A stretch of 64,000 nt of DNA from Rhodobiaceae bacterium (GCA_028278505.1 JANQEG010000115.1:1-64000), one strand, 5' to 3'; numbered from the stretch's first letter, positions 1-8,303 are shown. Translations and numbers: made by a program. Notes: a model not told the origin generated them from the letters alone.

Positions 1-639
1 GGCGCCCCAGAGCACGAACGCGTCGGCGTGCTCCAGATCGTCATAGCAGCCCATCGGCTCGTCGATGCCGAAGGCGCGCATGAACGCGCCGACCGCCGAG
101 GCCATGCAGTGGCGGGCATTGGGTTCCAGGCCGTTGGAGCGGAAGCCGGCCTTGATCAGCTTGGAGGCCGCATAGCCTTCCCAGATCGTCCACTGGCCGG
201 AGCCGAACATGCCGATGCCCCTGGGGCCCTTGGCCCTGCGCGCCGCGACCCATTTCTCGGCCATGGTCTTGAAGGCCTCGTCCCAACTCACCTCCTCAAA
301 ATCGCCGTCCTTGGCGAACTGGCCGCCCTTCTTGCGCATCAGCGGCTTGGTCAGCCGGTCCTTGCCGTACATGATCTTGGTCAGGAAGTAGCCCTTGATG
401 CAGTTGAGGCCGCGATTGACCGGGGCGTCCGGGTCGCCCTGGGTGGCGACGACCTTGCCGTCCCTGACGCCGACCAGCACGCTGCACCCGGTTCCGCAGA
501 ACCGGCAGGCGGTCTTGTCCCAGCGGATGCCGGCATCGTCCTGCGCCGCAGCGCTGGATACCGGCAGGGTTATTCCGGCAGTCGCCGCAGCCGCTGCGGC
601 GGCATTGGCTTTAATGAATTCACGGCGATCGAGCGACAT
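1..639 (-). CDS. napA: Periplasmic nitrate reductase catalytic subunit NapA (N-terminal part, cut by window edge)
   Basis: NapA is the molybdenum bis-MGD nitrate reductase of the periplasm and reduces nitrate to nitrite. The visible part, about 213 residues, opens with a twin-arginine signal (SLDRREFIK followed by an Ala-rich stretch). The [4Fe-4S] motif follows with spacing C-x2-C-x3-C (CRFCGTGC) and a downstream Cys in [10 protein letters not shown]. Further matches include [16 protein letters not shown] and the ARHCMASAV segment that holds the Mo-ligand Cys. The start at 639 has a clear AGGAGG ribosome site nine bases upstream. It is the third gene of a napF-D-A operon read leftward, and the C-terminal three quarters and any napGHBC lie outside the window. 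Confidence 0.95.
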   Translation of the reverse strand, partial: MSLDRREFIKANAAAAAAATAGITLPVSSAAAQDDAGIRWDKTACRFCGTGCSVLVGVRDGKVVATQGDPDAPVNRGLNCIKGYFLTKIMYGKDRLTKPLMRKKGGQFAKDGDFEEVSWDEAFKTMAEKWVAARRAKGPRGIGMFGSGQWTIWEGYAASKLIKAGFRSNGLEPNARHCMASAVGAFMRAFGIDEPMGCYDDLEHADAFVLWGA

Positions 640-693
640 CGTCTTCCCTCCTTGATCTGTCCGTTGAGTCGTCCTGCGACAATTCCTGCGAAG

Positions 694-921
694 TCATTCC
701 ACGTATTCGTAGACAAGAGCGGTGTTGATCACACCGTCGATATTCGCCAGTCCCATGATCGTCTCGCTGCAAATGGTGCGATCGGGTTGGTCCACCGTCA
801 CGACGACCCGTCCTTTCGGGTCGGTGGCGTGGATTTCAACGCCATCCAGGGCTTCAAGGGCCTGTTCCACCGGCGCCAGATTTTGCGGTTTGGTGAACAC
901 AACCAGGCTGCAAATGCTCAT
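694..921 (-). CDS. napD: NapD chaperone for NapA maturation
   Basis: This 75-residue cytoplasmic protein belongs to the NapD family, which binds the twin-arginine leader of NapA and holds back export until the cofactor is loaded. It begins MSICSLVVF and has the family's alternating ferredoxin-like strand pattern, with a VEIHATDPKGRVVVTV segment in the middle. The size is slightly below the usual 80-95 residues. Its start overlaps the napF stop by four bases (ATGA), and napA begins 54 bases downstream, so the three genes are surely co-transcribed. Confidence 0.9.
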   Translation of the reverse strand: MSICSLVVFTKPQNLAPVEQALEALDGVEIHATDPKGRVVVTVDQPDRTICSETIMGLANIDGVINTALVYEYVE

Positions 922-1430
922 GCGGGCATCCTCTCTTCCTTGGACGGGGATTGGGTCATGGCGATCGCCGCGGCCGGGCACGGCGCGACACAGGCGCCGC
1001 AGCCGGTGCAGCGGGCGCGATCGATGATCACGTCGCTGAGCCCGCCGACCATCGGCCGGAACCGGATGGCATCCTCCGCGCACCAGCTCTCGCAGAGCCG
1101 GCAGGAGATGCCTCGGCGATCGAGACAGGTCGGCGTTACCGTCGCCGTGACAGTGAGCCGGGGTTCGCCGCGCTCGGTGTCGAACGCGCCAACTTGGCAG
1201 GCGTCGGCGCAGGCGCCGCAGAACGTACAGCCGCCGCGGCTGAAGACGATCTCCGGAAAGCCGCCATCGCCGCGAACGAGCACGCCCGGTTCGCAGACGC
1301 GAAGGCAGTCGTCGCAGCGGGAGCAGACGTCCGTAAAGCGCTCTTCAGCCAAAGCGAAAGGCGGCCTTATCGGGACACTCCCGCCTTTAAATCTCTTGAA
1401 TAGCTGACGTCGCGAAAGCGGTTTCGACAT
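918..1430 (-). CDS. napF: Ferredoxin-type protein NapF
   Basis: NapF is a cytoplasmic iron-sulfur protein that takes part in NapA assembly. The 170-residue product contains the four Cys-rich clusters expected for several [4Fe-4S] centres: CSRCDDCLRVC, CTFCGACADAC, CRLCESWC and CTGCGACVAPC. The N-terminus (MSKPLSRRQLFKRF) matches the family. I chose the ATG at 1430, though an in-frame ATG at 1442 is also possible. It is the promoter-proximal gene of napFDA. A TTGAC-N4-GTCAA palindrome lies 47 bases upstream, so expression is probably controlled by an Fnr/Dnr-type regulator. Confidence 0.9.
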   Translation of the reverse strand: MSKPLSRRQLFKRFKGGSVPIRPPFALAEERFTDVCSRCDDCLRVCEPGVLVRGDGGFPEIVFSRGGCTFCGACADACQVGAFDTERGEPRLTVTATVTPTCLDRRGISCRLCESWCAEDAIRFRPMVGGLSDVIIDRARCTGCGACVAPCPAAAIAMTQSPSKEERMPA

Positions 1431-1476
1431 GACCGGTCCCATCGCGGCCAGTTTCGTCCGTCCGCCCGGAACCAAC

Positions 1477-1490
1477 TTGACCATCGTCAA
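1477..1490. promoter_or_regulatory. DNR/FNR-type operator between nap operon and regulator gene
   Basis: Perfect palindrome TTGACCATCGTCAA. It matches the TTGAC-N4-GTCAA half-sites used by DNR/NnrR-like members of the Crp/Fnr family. It lies in the divergent gap, with its centre 53 bases from the napF start and about 237 bases from the regulator start, so napFDA is the more likely target. Confidence 0.8.
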
Positions 1491-1719
1491 GCACTGGTCG
1501 CGACATCCTGGCACGCCGCCGGCACGAGCGCCAAAGCAGCGCCGGAGAATCCGATTCGACCGGTTCGATCGCCAAACCGCTTTTGTGCACTGCCAGAGTC
1601 GTGCTATGCGACTATAGGTCATTAGGCGCCGGGACATATCCCGCTCCGGCGCAGACCCGAAATCGGCTCGAACGGACATTTCGGTGCGCTGAATGGCAAT
1701 CGGCTTGAAGTCCGGAGAC

Positions 1720-2409
1720 ATGGAGCTCATCTGCCAAACCGCGATCTTCGGCGGTCTGGCCGCTGACAGTCTTGATCACCTGATCGAGGACGCCTCCGTC
1801 CGCGCCATCAATCGCGGCGAGACGATTTTTTTGCAGGGTGATCCGGCCTCGGCCTTTTACGTCGTGCTCGACGGCTGGGTGAAGATCTACCGCATGACCC
1901 CGGCCGGCGAGGAGGCGGTCGTCGGCGTCTTCACCAAGGGCCAGAGCTTCGCCGAGGCCGCGGCCTTCACCAAGGGATCGTATCCGGCCTCCGGCGAGGC
2001 CGTCACCGACGGCCGCATCCTGGTGGTGCCGGCGCGCCATCTGTTCGACCGGATCATCGAATCGCCCGATATCGGCCTCGCCATGCTGGCCTCGACATCG
2101 GTCCATCTGCACCTTTTGGTCCAGCAGATCGAGCAGTTGAAGGCGCATACGGGCGCCCAGCGCGTCGCCGAGTTCCTGCTCCAGCTCTGCCCGGTCGAGA
2201 ACGGCGCCTGCACCATCGCCCTGCCTTATGACAAGGCGCTGATCGCCGGTCGTCTCGGCATGAAGCCGGAAAGCCTGTCGCGGGCGTTCCAGCGGCTGAA
2301 GCAAATCGGGGTGACGATCGACCACAATCTGGCCAACGTCCGAAATGTCCCCGCATTGCGCGATTTTGTCGATCAGGAACGGGCGCTGGTCCTGCGCTCA
2401 CGGTGCTGA
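1720..2409 (+). CDS. Crp/Fnr-family regulator of the DNR/NnrR type
   Basis: This regulator of 229 residues probably controls the adjoining denitrification genes. Its N-terminal cyclic-nucleotide-binding-like sensor domain (about residues 15-120) includes ETIFLQGDPASAFYVVLDGWVKIY. A dimer helix follows around 130-150, and a C-terminal winged helix carries the recognition segment KPESLSRAFQRLK. The N-terminal Cys cluster of true FNR is missing, with only one Cys near the start, which points to an NO-sensing DNR/NnrR-type protein rather than an oxygen sensor. I chose the ATG at 1720 because GGAGAC sits five bases upstream; an ATG at 1693 is in frame but has a poor ribosome site. It diverges from napFDA and lies next to nnrS and nirS, typical partners of this subgroup. 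Confidence 0.85.
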   Translation: MELICQTAIFGGLAADSLDHLIEDASVRAINRGETIFLQGDPASAFYVVLDGWVKIYRMTPAGEEAVVGVFTKGQSFAEAAAFTKGSYPASGEAVTDGRILVVPARHLFDRIIESPDIGLAMLASTSVHLHLLVQQIEQLKAHTGAQRVAEFLLQLCPVENGACTIALPYDKALIAGRLGMKPESLSRAFQRLKQIGVTIDHNLANVRNVPALRDFVDQERALVLRSRC

Positions 2410-2432
2410 CCTTCACCGACAATTTGGTCAGC

Positions 2433-2446
2433 TTGACCAAAGTCAA
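2433..2446. promoter_or_regulatory. Orphan DNR/FNR-type operator
   Basis: Perfect palindrome TTGACCAAAGTCAA, 24 bases after the regulator stop and before a convergent gene end, so no annotated coding gene starts downstream. A -10-like CATTCT at 2469-2474 has its centre exactly 32 bases from the palindrome centre, the spacing of a class II activated promoter reading rightward. Confidence 0.75.
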
Positions 2447-2480
2447 GGCCGGCGCCGGCCGCCCGACTCATTCTGGGCCG

Positions 2481-2637
2481 CGTCAATCGTGACACCGGCG
2501 TCCCGGCGCTCCTACCCCTCGCATGTCGGGTTGCCGAACCAGGCGGAGCCGATCTGGTGGTGTCCGATTGTCCCGTTTGATTGAAGCCTTGCACAATGGG
2601 CCCGGATTTCGTTCGCGGAATCCGGGCCTTTCTTTTT
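2481..2637 (+). ncRNA. Candidate DNR-dependent small RNA
   Basis: The predicted transcript of about 155 nt runs from the start expected for the operator at 2433-2446 to the rho-independent terminator ending near 2637. No convincing reading frame lies inside it. It carries an unpaired-looking pyrimidine run with CCTACCCCTC around 2511-2520 that could pair with purine-rich ribosome sites. The arrangement recalls FnrS, an FNR-controlled sRNA of enterobacteria, though no sequence homology is implied. Alternatively the terminator simply ends the regulator mRNA. Confidence 0.45.
2599..2637 (+). terminator. Strong rho-independent terminator
   Basis: A 13-bp stem (2599-2611 with 2616-2628, one G-T pair) is closed by a TTCG tetraloop and followed by TTTCTTTTT. 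There is no U tract in the opposite direction, so it works for rightward transcription only. Confidence 0.85.
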
Positions 2638-2644
2638 GGTGCTC

Positions 2645-3880
2645 CTAGGCGGTCTCGCGCCGGGCCGGCCGCTTCCGCGTCAGGATCGGCCAGTAGACGA
2701 GCGCGAACAGCGAAAATCCGGCGATCCACAGCGCCCCGGACAGAAACACCACTTCATAATAGGCCGCCGGCAGCAACTCGGTGCCGAAGCCGCGGACCAG
2801 GGCGGCGAGCGCGATCAGCACATAGCCGACGGCGATCGGCGGTGCGACCTTGAGCGGCCGCCCGGTGTGACCGAGCGCGGCCCGCGTCATCATCGCCAGC
2901 GTCATGCCGCCGATGGCGCCGATGCCGGTGATGTGGAGGGCTGCGACCTCGTGCGGCACGCCGAAGGCATGGGCCGCGGCCATCATCAGATAGCCGGCCG
3001 ACAGCATCGCAAAGCCGAGGTGAAGGCTCCACAATATCGGCTCGCCCAGGGTCTGGCGCCATTGCCAGCCGAGCAGCCGTGTCAGATTTGCCAGCCCGGC
3101 CACCGTCGCGATCAGGGCCAGCAGCCAGCCCGGCAGGCCGAGCGGCATCGCCACCGCAAAGGCAATCGCGGCGATGATCCCGACCCGTTCGGCCGGCGCG
3201 CGGGATTTCGGCAGCCGGGCCTCCGGGTCGCGCCTCAGCAGCGCGTTGCGGGTGAACGCCGGCACGACGCGGCCGCCGATGATGGTGATCAGCCCGGCGA
3301 TCGTAAAAAGGCCGAAGCGCAGCCCCGCCGCCGCGGTGTCTTCAGTCCAGCCGATCCATTCCAGGTGAACGAGCAGATTGGCGGCGGTCACCAGGGCGAG
3401 CAGCCCGACCACCACCAGATTGCGCGGCTGCGGATTGTTGCGCATCTGATGGGCGAGCCGCACGGCCAGGATCGGCAGGAACACCAGATCGATGACGGCG
3501 ACGAGGATGGCCGGCAGGAAGGCGGCGAACCAGACCGCGATCCGGCCCGCCAGCCACAGCCCGCCGACGCTGCTGACGAAGACGATTCGCGCCGGCGCCG
3601 TGTTGGTCCAGCTCGGCACCGCGGTCAGGAAAAATCCGGCGGTGACGGCAACCGCATAACCGAAGATCATCTCGTGGGCGTGCCACATATAGGGCGCGAC
3701 CGCGATGGTCGGCGCCTGGACCGCGCCGCCGCCGGCGTGAATGCCGAGCCAGACCAGCCACAGCGTCATCGACACCACCGCAAACAGCCCGGCCGACAGG
3801 AAGAAGAAGCGGAAACCGGCGGTCAGCACCACCGGTCCGGTTCGCTCAGTTTTTTTCGGGCGCGACCGCTCTTGCCGCAT
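2645..3880 (-). CDS. nnrS: NnrS family heme-copper membrane protein
   Basis: NnrS is a polytopic inner-membrane heme protein that relieves nitrosative stress caused by NO, and its genes usually belong to NnrR/DNR regulons. The 411-residue product has about twelve hydrophobic segments from residue 20 onward. Characteristic stretches are PYMWHAHEMIFGYAVAV, with two His near residue 68, and WSLHLGFAMLSAGY, HITGIGAIGGMTLAMM and RAALGHTGRPL in the C-terminal half. It diverges from nirS, and the operator at 4010-4023 is shared between the two. It ends just beyond the plus-strand terminator at 2599-2637. Confidence 0.92.
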   Translation of the reverse strand: MRQERSRPKKTERTGPVVLTAGFRFFFLSAGLFAVVSMTLWLVWLGIHAGGGAVQAPTIAVAPYMWHAHEMIFGYAVAVTAGFFLTAVPSWTNTAPARIVFVSSVGGLWLAGRIAVWFAAFLPAILVAVIDLVFLPILAVRLAHQMRNNPQPRNLVVVGLLALVTAANLLVHLEWIGWTEDTAAAGLRFGLFTIAGLITIIGGRVVPAFTRNALLRRDPEARLPKSRAPAERVGIIAAIAFAVAMPLGLPGWLLALIATVAGLANLTRLLGWQWRQTLGEPILWSLHLGFAMLSAGYLMMAAAHAFGVPHEVAALHITGIGAIGGMTLAMMTRAALGHTGRPLKVAPPIAVGYVLIALAALVRGFGTELLPAAYYEVVFLSGALWIAGFSLFALVYWPILTRKRPARRETA

Positions 3881-4009
3881 TTATGCAACCCCCGGAGATG
3901 GCGTGATCGAGTCGACGCGGGCCGCGGCAATCGAGGCCATCGCGTTGCGACCACGATCGCTTCATTTTGCCGCGGTGTTCGTATTGTGGGCTCGGGCGTA
4001 CCCGCACCC

Positions 4010-4023
4010 TTGACTTTGGTCAA
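4010..4023. promoter_or_regulatory. DNR/FNR-type operator between nnrS and nirS
   Basis: Perfect palindrome TTGACTTTGGTCAA. For a class II promoter the predicted nirS start point is near 4058, 28 bases before the nirS ATG. On the other strand the predicted nnrS start point is near 3975. Confidence 0.85.
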
Positions 4024-4085
4024 GGTTGCTCCGGCGCTCCGGCTCGACCCTTCGAAAGCCTCTAGACCCAACGGGGGAGCCGATA

Positions 4086-5732
4086 ATGTCGAACCACAAA
4101 GCACGGCGGAAAACGGCACTGATTCTCGGTGCCGGTCTGTCGATTATCATGTCGGGAGCCGCAGTGCCGGCCTCGGCTCAGGATGCAACCGCACCGGAAA
4201 TGTCGAAGGAAGCTTACGAAAGTTCCAAGACGATCTACTTCCAACGCTGTGCGGGCTGCCATGGCGTGCTGCGTAAGGGCGCAACGGGCAAGAGCCTGCT
4301 GCCTGCCGAAACCATCAAGCTTGGTCAGGAGCGTCTTGAGAAGATCATCACGCTCGGCACCGAAGGCGGGATGAACAACTTCGACGACGTCATGTCGGCC
4401 GAAGAAATCAAGCAAATGGCGACCTACATCCAGCATGAGCCGCCGAAACCGCCCGAGATGTCGCTTGCCCTGATGAAGGAGCGCCGCAAGGTCTACGTCG
4501 ATCCGGCGGACTATCCCGACAAGCCGCTGCATGGCCGCAACTGGGAGAACTTCTTCGTCGTCATCGAACGCGACGTCGGCAAGGTTGCCATCGTCGACGG
4601 CGACAAGCACGAAATCGTTGCCCATCTGGACACCGGCTATGCGGTGCACGTGATCAAGGCAACCGAACACCACCACGTCGAGCATGCCGCCGTTCCGGGC
4701 CGGTTCTGGTACACCATGGGCCGCGACGGCAAGCTGACCAAGATCGACCTGTTCCAGACCCCGGACAAGATGCGCGTTGCTGAAGTCCAGGTCGCCTATG
4801 ACGCCCGCGACGTCGCCGTGTCCGGTGACGGCAAATACGTCATCGGCGGCGGGTACTGGCCGCCGCACTTCGTCATCGTCGATGCCGCGACCATGGATCC
4901 GCTGAAGGTCGTCTCCACCCGCGGCGTCAACGTCGACGGCGACTATGTGGAGGAATCCCGCGTCGCGGCGATCTACACCACGCCGAACGAGACGACGTTC
5001 CTGGTCTCGGCCAAGGAACTCGGTCAGATCTGGCAGGTCGACTACACCGACCTCGACAATCTGAAGACGACCAAGATCAACACGGCGAAGTTCCTGCATG
5101 ACGGCTTCTTCGATCCGACCGGTCGTTACTTCCAGATCGCCGCCAACGCCTCCAACAAGATGGTGGTGGTCGATTCCAAGACCCAGAAGCTGGAAGCCCT
5201 GATCGACGTTCCGAAGCTGCCGCATCCGGGGCCCGGCGCCAACTGGAACGATTCCGAATGCGGTCCGGTGGGCGGCACCGTCCATCTCGGCGTCGGCACG
5301 GTCACGGTTTGGGGCAACGACCCGGCCGGACATCCCGACCAGGCGTGGAAGGTCTGCTATACGGTCGAGACCGACGGTCCTGGCCTGTTCATCCGGACCC
5401 ATCCGACCTCCGACTATGTCTGGGCCGACCAGACCAAGCATCCGGAGCCGGAAGTGCAGCAGTCGATCCAGGTCATCAACAAGAAGACCCGCGAAATCGA
5501 GAAGACCATCCAGTTGACCGATAAGGAAGGCTATGCGGCCGTCCATATCGAATTCAACAAGGACGGCTCGGAAGTCTGGGTCTCGGTCTGGAACCGTTCG
5601 ACCTCGCTCGAGCCGAACGGCGAGATCGTGATCTTCGACGCCAAGACGCTTGAAGAAAAGGCACGGATCCCGGGCTTCTACGCCCCGACCGGCAAATTCA
5701 ACGTCTACAACCGCACCAATCACGTCACGTGA
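4086..5732 (+). CDS. nirS: Cytochrome cd1 nitrite reductase NirS
   Basis: NirS is the periplasmic dimeric enzyme that reduces nitrite to nitric oxide. The 548-residue precursor has a Sec signal peptide ending near ASAQ (residues 28-32). A cytochrome c domain follows with heme motif CAGCH at 55-59, then the eight-bladed d1 propeller from about 155 to the end. Diagnostic segments include NWENFFVVIERDVGKVAIVDG, HHHVEHAAVPGRFWYTMGRDG, LPHPGPGANW and AAVHIEFNKDGSEVWVSVW. The ATG at 4086 has a GGGGGAG ribosome site. The DNR-type operator lies 62 bases upstream. It stands alone before a hairpin at 5755 and the next cytochrome gene. Confidence 0.98.
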   Translation: MSNHKARRKTALILGAGLSIIMSGAAVPASAQDATAPEMSKEAYESSKTIYFQRCAGCHGVLRKGATGKSLLPAETIKLGQERLEKIITLGTEGGMNNFDDVMSAEEIKQMATYIQHEPPKPPEMSLALMKERRKVYVDPADYPDKPLHGRNWENFFVVIERDVGKVAIVDGDKHEIVAHLDTGYAVHVIKATEHHHVEHAAVPGRFWYTMGRDGKLTKIDLFQTPDKMRVAEVQVAYDARDVAVSGDGKYVIGGGYWPPHFVIVDAATMDPLKVVSTRGVNVDGDYVEESRVAAIYTTPNETTFLVSAKELGQIWQVDYTDLDNLKTTKINTAKFLHDGFFDPTGRYFQIAANASNKMVVVDSKTQKLEALIDVPKLPHPGPGANWNDSECGPVGGTVHLGVGTVTVWGNDPAGHPDQAWKVCYTVETDGPGLFIRTHPTSDYVWADQTKHPEPEVQQSIQVINKKTREIEKTIQLTDKEGYAAVHIEFNKDGSEVWVSVWNRSTSLEPNGEIVIFDAKTLEEKARIPGFYAPTGKFNVYNRTNHVT

Positions 5733-5754
5733 TCGGCCGGTTCTGAAAAAGGAA

Positions 5755-5779
5755 GAGGCGAGCGCGGTGCTCGCCTCTT
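5755..5779 (+). terminator. Hairpin after nirS
   Basis: Perfect 9-bp stem GAGGCGAGC/GCTCGCCTC (5755-5763 and 5769-5777) with a five-base loop but only two following T residues. It is a likely partial terminator or mRNA stabiliser that would let nirS be made in excess over the downstream genes. Confidence 0.6.
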
Positions 5780-5902
5780 CAGCTTTCAGCCGGAGGTCGG
5801 CAGCCGGCGGGCGAAGCCCGACACCCGACGGTCCCGGGCGGCCGCTTCGGCGCCCGATGAGCGACGCTTCCAGACCAACAAAAACAGTTGTGGAGGATGA
5901 TC

Positions 5903-7753
5903 ATGTCCGGCGCAGACGGAACCAGCGGAAACAGCGCCAATGACAACAGCGATCGCCGGCGTCGGTCCCGGTGGCTGCTGTTCGGCGTGCCGATCGTTGG
6001 CGCCGGGCTGTTCTTCGCCCTCGGCATCGTCTTCTGGGGCGGCTTCAACACCGCCATGGAAGCGACCAATACGATGGAGTTCTGCATCACCTGTCACGAG
6101 ATGGAGAACACCGTCTACCAGGAATACAAGGAAACGATTCACTACCACAACCGTACCGGCGTGCGCGCCACGTGCTCCGACTGCCACGTGCCGGATCCGT
6201 GGATCCACAAATTCGTCCGCAAGATCGAAGCCACGAAGGAACTCTGGGGCAAGTTCACCGGCTCCATCGACACACCCGAGAAATTCGAGGCCAAGCGGCT
6301 GGAGCTGGCCCGAAATGTCTGGGCCTCGATGAAGGAGACCGACTCGCGCGAATGCCGCAACTGCCACAATTACATCTCCATGGACCCCGCCTACCAGCGC
6401 CCGCGGGCCCGCAAACAGCACTTGAATGCGTTCGAGACCGGCCAGACCTGCATCGACTGTCACAAGGGCATCGCCCACAAGAACGTCCGCGACCTCTTGA
6501 GCGACGAGGAACTCGAAGCCTTTGAGAAGCCGAACCCGTCCTATGCGCGCCCGGTGCCGGAGCTTTACCTGGCCAGCATGAAGCGCATCGAGGAAGCCGA
6601 AATGGCCGAGGCGATCAAGGCCGAGGAAGAGGCCAAGGCCGCCACCGAAGCCGTCAAGGCCCGGATCGCCGCCGCGGTCGATGCTGCCCGCGCCGAGGAG
6701 CAGGCCAAGGCCGCCGCGGCGATCGCCGCAGCCGCCGGCGATGCGTCCGCAGCTGCCGCCGCGACCCCGGAGACCGCCACCGGCGACGGCCTCGGCGCCG
6801 CAATCGACTGGTCGGCGGTCGACGCCAAGACCGTCACCATGTTCTACCCCGGCCAGACCTCGTTCGAATGGGCCCGGACCGGCAGGGATCACGGCGGCGC
6901 CCGCCCCTTCGTCAAGGTCGGCGACCGCTGCGCCACCTGCCATCTGAAGGAAGTCAAGGACATGGGCGCCAAGCTCGTCTCCGGCGAAAAGGCCGAGGAG
7001 ACGCCGATTCCCGGCAAGCGCCCCTATGTGGAGATGACCGTCCAGGCCGCCCATGACGCGGAGAACCTCTATTTGCGCCTGCAATGGGCCGAGGGCACCC
7101 ACGCGCCGGTGCCGTTCGTCGACGGCGGCAAGATGGACCCGGACAACCAGGTCAAGATGGCGATGATGATCGCCGGCACCGGTATCGAATTTGTGGAGCG
7201 CGCCGGCTGCTGGGTCACCTGCCACCACGATTCCCGCTATATGCCGCACGCGCCGAAAGAGGACGCGCTGGCCGCCGCCGGGCCGGTCGGCGAGCGCATC
7301 GACATCTCCGACGGCATCACCAAATATCTCGCCGAAACCCGCACCAAGGTCGAGGTCGCCGGTCGCCGCGGCAAGATCCGGGGCGGCTGGGAAAAGCTGA
7401 AGGAGGCCGGCGAGATCGACGGCCTGCGCTCGTCGGGTGCAATCATGGATTTGATCCGCTACCGCTCCGGCGCCGATGCCGAGAACGGTTCGGTGCTCGC
7501 CGACCGCAAGATGGAGGGCGGCGCCCCGGTCAGCGCCGAGGGCAAGCTTGAAGCCGGCGAATGGACGGTGGTGATGGCGCGGCCTCTTGCCGCGGGCGAC
7601 GCCGATGACGTCGCCATCGAGCCCGGCAAGACCTACGTCGTCGGTTTCGCCATCCACGACGACTACTCGTCGGCGCGGTTCCATCACGTCTCGCTCGAAT
7701 ACACATTCGCGCTTGATGATCCGGCCGCAGAAATTAACGTCGTCGGCCAGTGA
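5903..7753 (+). CDS. nirT: NapC/NirT-type multiheme cytochrome fused to an ethylbenzene-dehydrogenase-like heme domain
   Basis: This quinol-to-periplasm electron carrier of 616 residues probably feeds NirS. A single membrane anchor (residues about 24-48) is followed by a NapC/NirT tetraheme module with CITCH (61-65), CSDCH (91-95), CRNCH (151-155) and CIDCH (183-187). A charged Ala/Glu-rich linker spans about 225-295. The C-terminal half carries another heme site, CATCH (343-347), and an unusual C-x3-CH site, CWVTCH (436-441). It resembles the heme-binding domain family of ethylbenzene/DMSO-type dehydrogenases. Plain NirT is about 200 residues, so this is a clear fusion. I chose the ATG at 5903 because GGAGG is six bases upstream; an ATG six bases earlier overlaps that site. 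Confidence 0.85.
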   Translation: MSGADGTSGNSANDNSDRRRRSRWLLFGVPIVGAGLFFALGIVFWGGFNTAMEATNTMEFCITCHEMENTVYQEYKETIHYHNRTGVRATCSDCHVPDPWIHKFVRKIEATKELWGKFTGSIDTPEKFEAKRLELARNVWASMKETDSRECRNCHNYISMDPAYQRPRARKQHLNAFETGQTCIDCHKGIAHKNVRDLLSDEELEAFEKPNPSYARPVPELYLASMKRIEEAEMAEAIKAEEEAKAATEAVKARIAAAVDAARAEEQAKAAAAIAAAAGDASAAAAATPETATGDGLGAAIDWSAVDAKTVTMFYPGQTSFEWARTGRDHGGARPFVKVGDRCATCHLKEVKDMGAKLVSGEKAEETPIPGKRPYVEMTVQAAHDAENLYLRLQWAEGTHAPVPFVDGGKMDPDNQVKMAMMIAGTGIEFVERAGCWVTCHHDSRYMPHAPKEDALAAAGPVGERIDISDGITKYLAETRTKVEVAGRRGKIRGGWEKLKEAGEIDGLRSSGAIMDLIRYRSGADAENGSVLADRKMEGGAPVSAEGKLEAGEWTVVMARPLAAGDADDVAIEPGKTYVVGFAIHDDYSSARFHHVSLEYTFALDDPAAEINVVGQ

Positions 7754-7813
7754 TCCGGCATTTCGGGTAATTTGGCCGGCGCCATGCCGTTTAGAGACCG
7801 AGGAGGAGGCTCG

Positions 7814-8239
7814 ATGCGAAGCTTGGTTGTCGCGATTGCCGCGTCTGTGGCGCTCGCCGCCGCCGCCAGTCCGGCCGCCGCCACGAGCGACCCGGAAAAG
7901 GCCGCCGAGATCTGTGAAAAAGCCGAGGAGCGCTATCAGGAGATTTTCGGCAAGCCCAGCGCCGAGGAGCCGATCCCGATCGTGCTCATGTACAAATACA
8001 CCTTCTGCCCGGTCCATCTGACGGTCAAGCAGGGCACCACCGTTCGCTGGGTCAATGTCGACAAGCGCACCAGCCACAGCTACTGGTTCAAGGACGCCGG
8101 CAAGGAGGAATCGGTCCGGCTGTTTCCGGACGAACTCGCCGAGATGACGTTCGATCTGCCGCCCGGCGACTACCCCTATCTGTGCGGCCCGCACTGGGAA
8201 TCCGACGACATGATCGGGACCGTGACGGTGACCGAGTAA
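7814..8239 (+). CDS. Periplasmic cupredoxin-domain protein
   Basis: This is a small blue-copper-like protein of 141 residues, probably an electron carrier in the nitrite reductase chain. A signal peptide spans residues 1-24. A cupredoxin fold follows from about 55, with candidate copper ligands His88 (RTSHSYWF), Cys124, His127 and Met133 in the CGPHWESDDM loop. The His-Met spacing is one residue longer than in the pseudoazurin loop. Residues 25-50 form a charged helix with an extra Cys at 34, and Cys65 might pair with it. The start at 7814 has an AGGAGGAGG ribosome site. It lies 60 bases after the NirT fusion gene and before the nirE promoter, so it is probably co-transcribed with the former. 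Confidence 0.8.
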   Translation: MRSLVVAIAASVALAAAASPAAATSDPEKAAEICEKAEERYQEIFGKPSAEEPIPIVLMYKYTFCPVHLTVKQGTTVRWVNVDKRTSHSYWFKDAGKEESVRLFPDELAEMTFDLPPGDYPYLCGPHWESDDMIGTVTVTE

Positions 8240-8289
8240 TTGATTGATTTTCCACGAGCGCCGGCGCGGCGCGTGGACCTTAATCGCAC

Positions 8290-8303
8290 TTGACGAGCGT
8301 CAA
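8290..8303. promoter_or_regulatory. DNR/FNR-type operator before the heme d1 operon
   Basis: Perfect palindrome TTGACGAGCGTCAA. Its centre is 71 bases before the nirE ATG, the same distance class as at nirS, where the centre lies 69 bases before the ATG. Both promoters also show a CGACC[CT]T string about 32 bases from the palindrome centre. Confidence 0.85.

Noticed and set aside
28-1407. 459-residue plus-strand frame over napA, napD and napF
   Set aside because: It runs opposite to three recognised nap genes and has no domain.
4062-5723. 553-residue minus-strand frame over nirS
   Set aside because: Antisense shadow of nirS; no motif, and nirS itself is unmistakable.
5786-8194. 802-residue open frame on the minus strand opposite the NirT fusion and cupredoxin genes
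   Set aside because: It mirrors GC-rich codons of two clearly real plus-strand genes, has low-complexity Gly/Ala/Arg-rich translation and matches no family.
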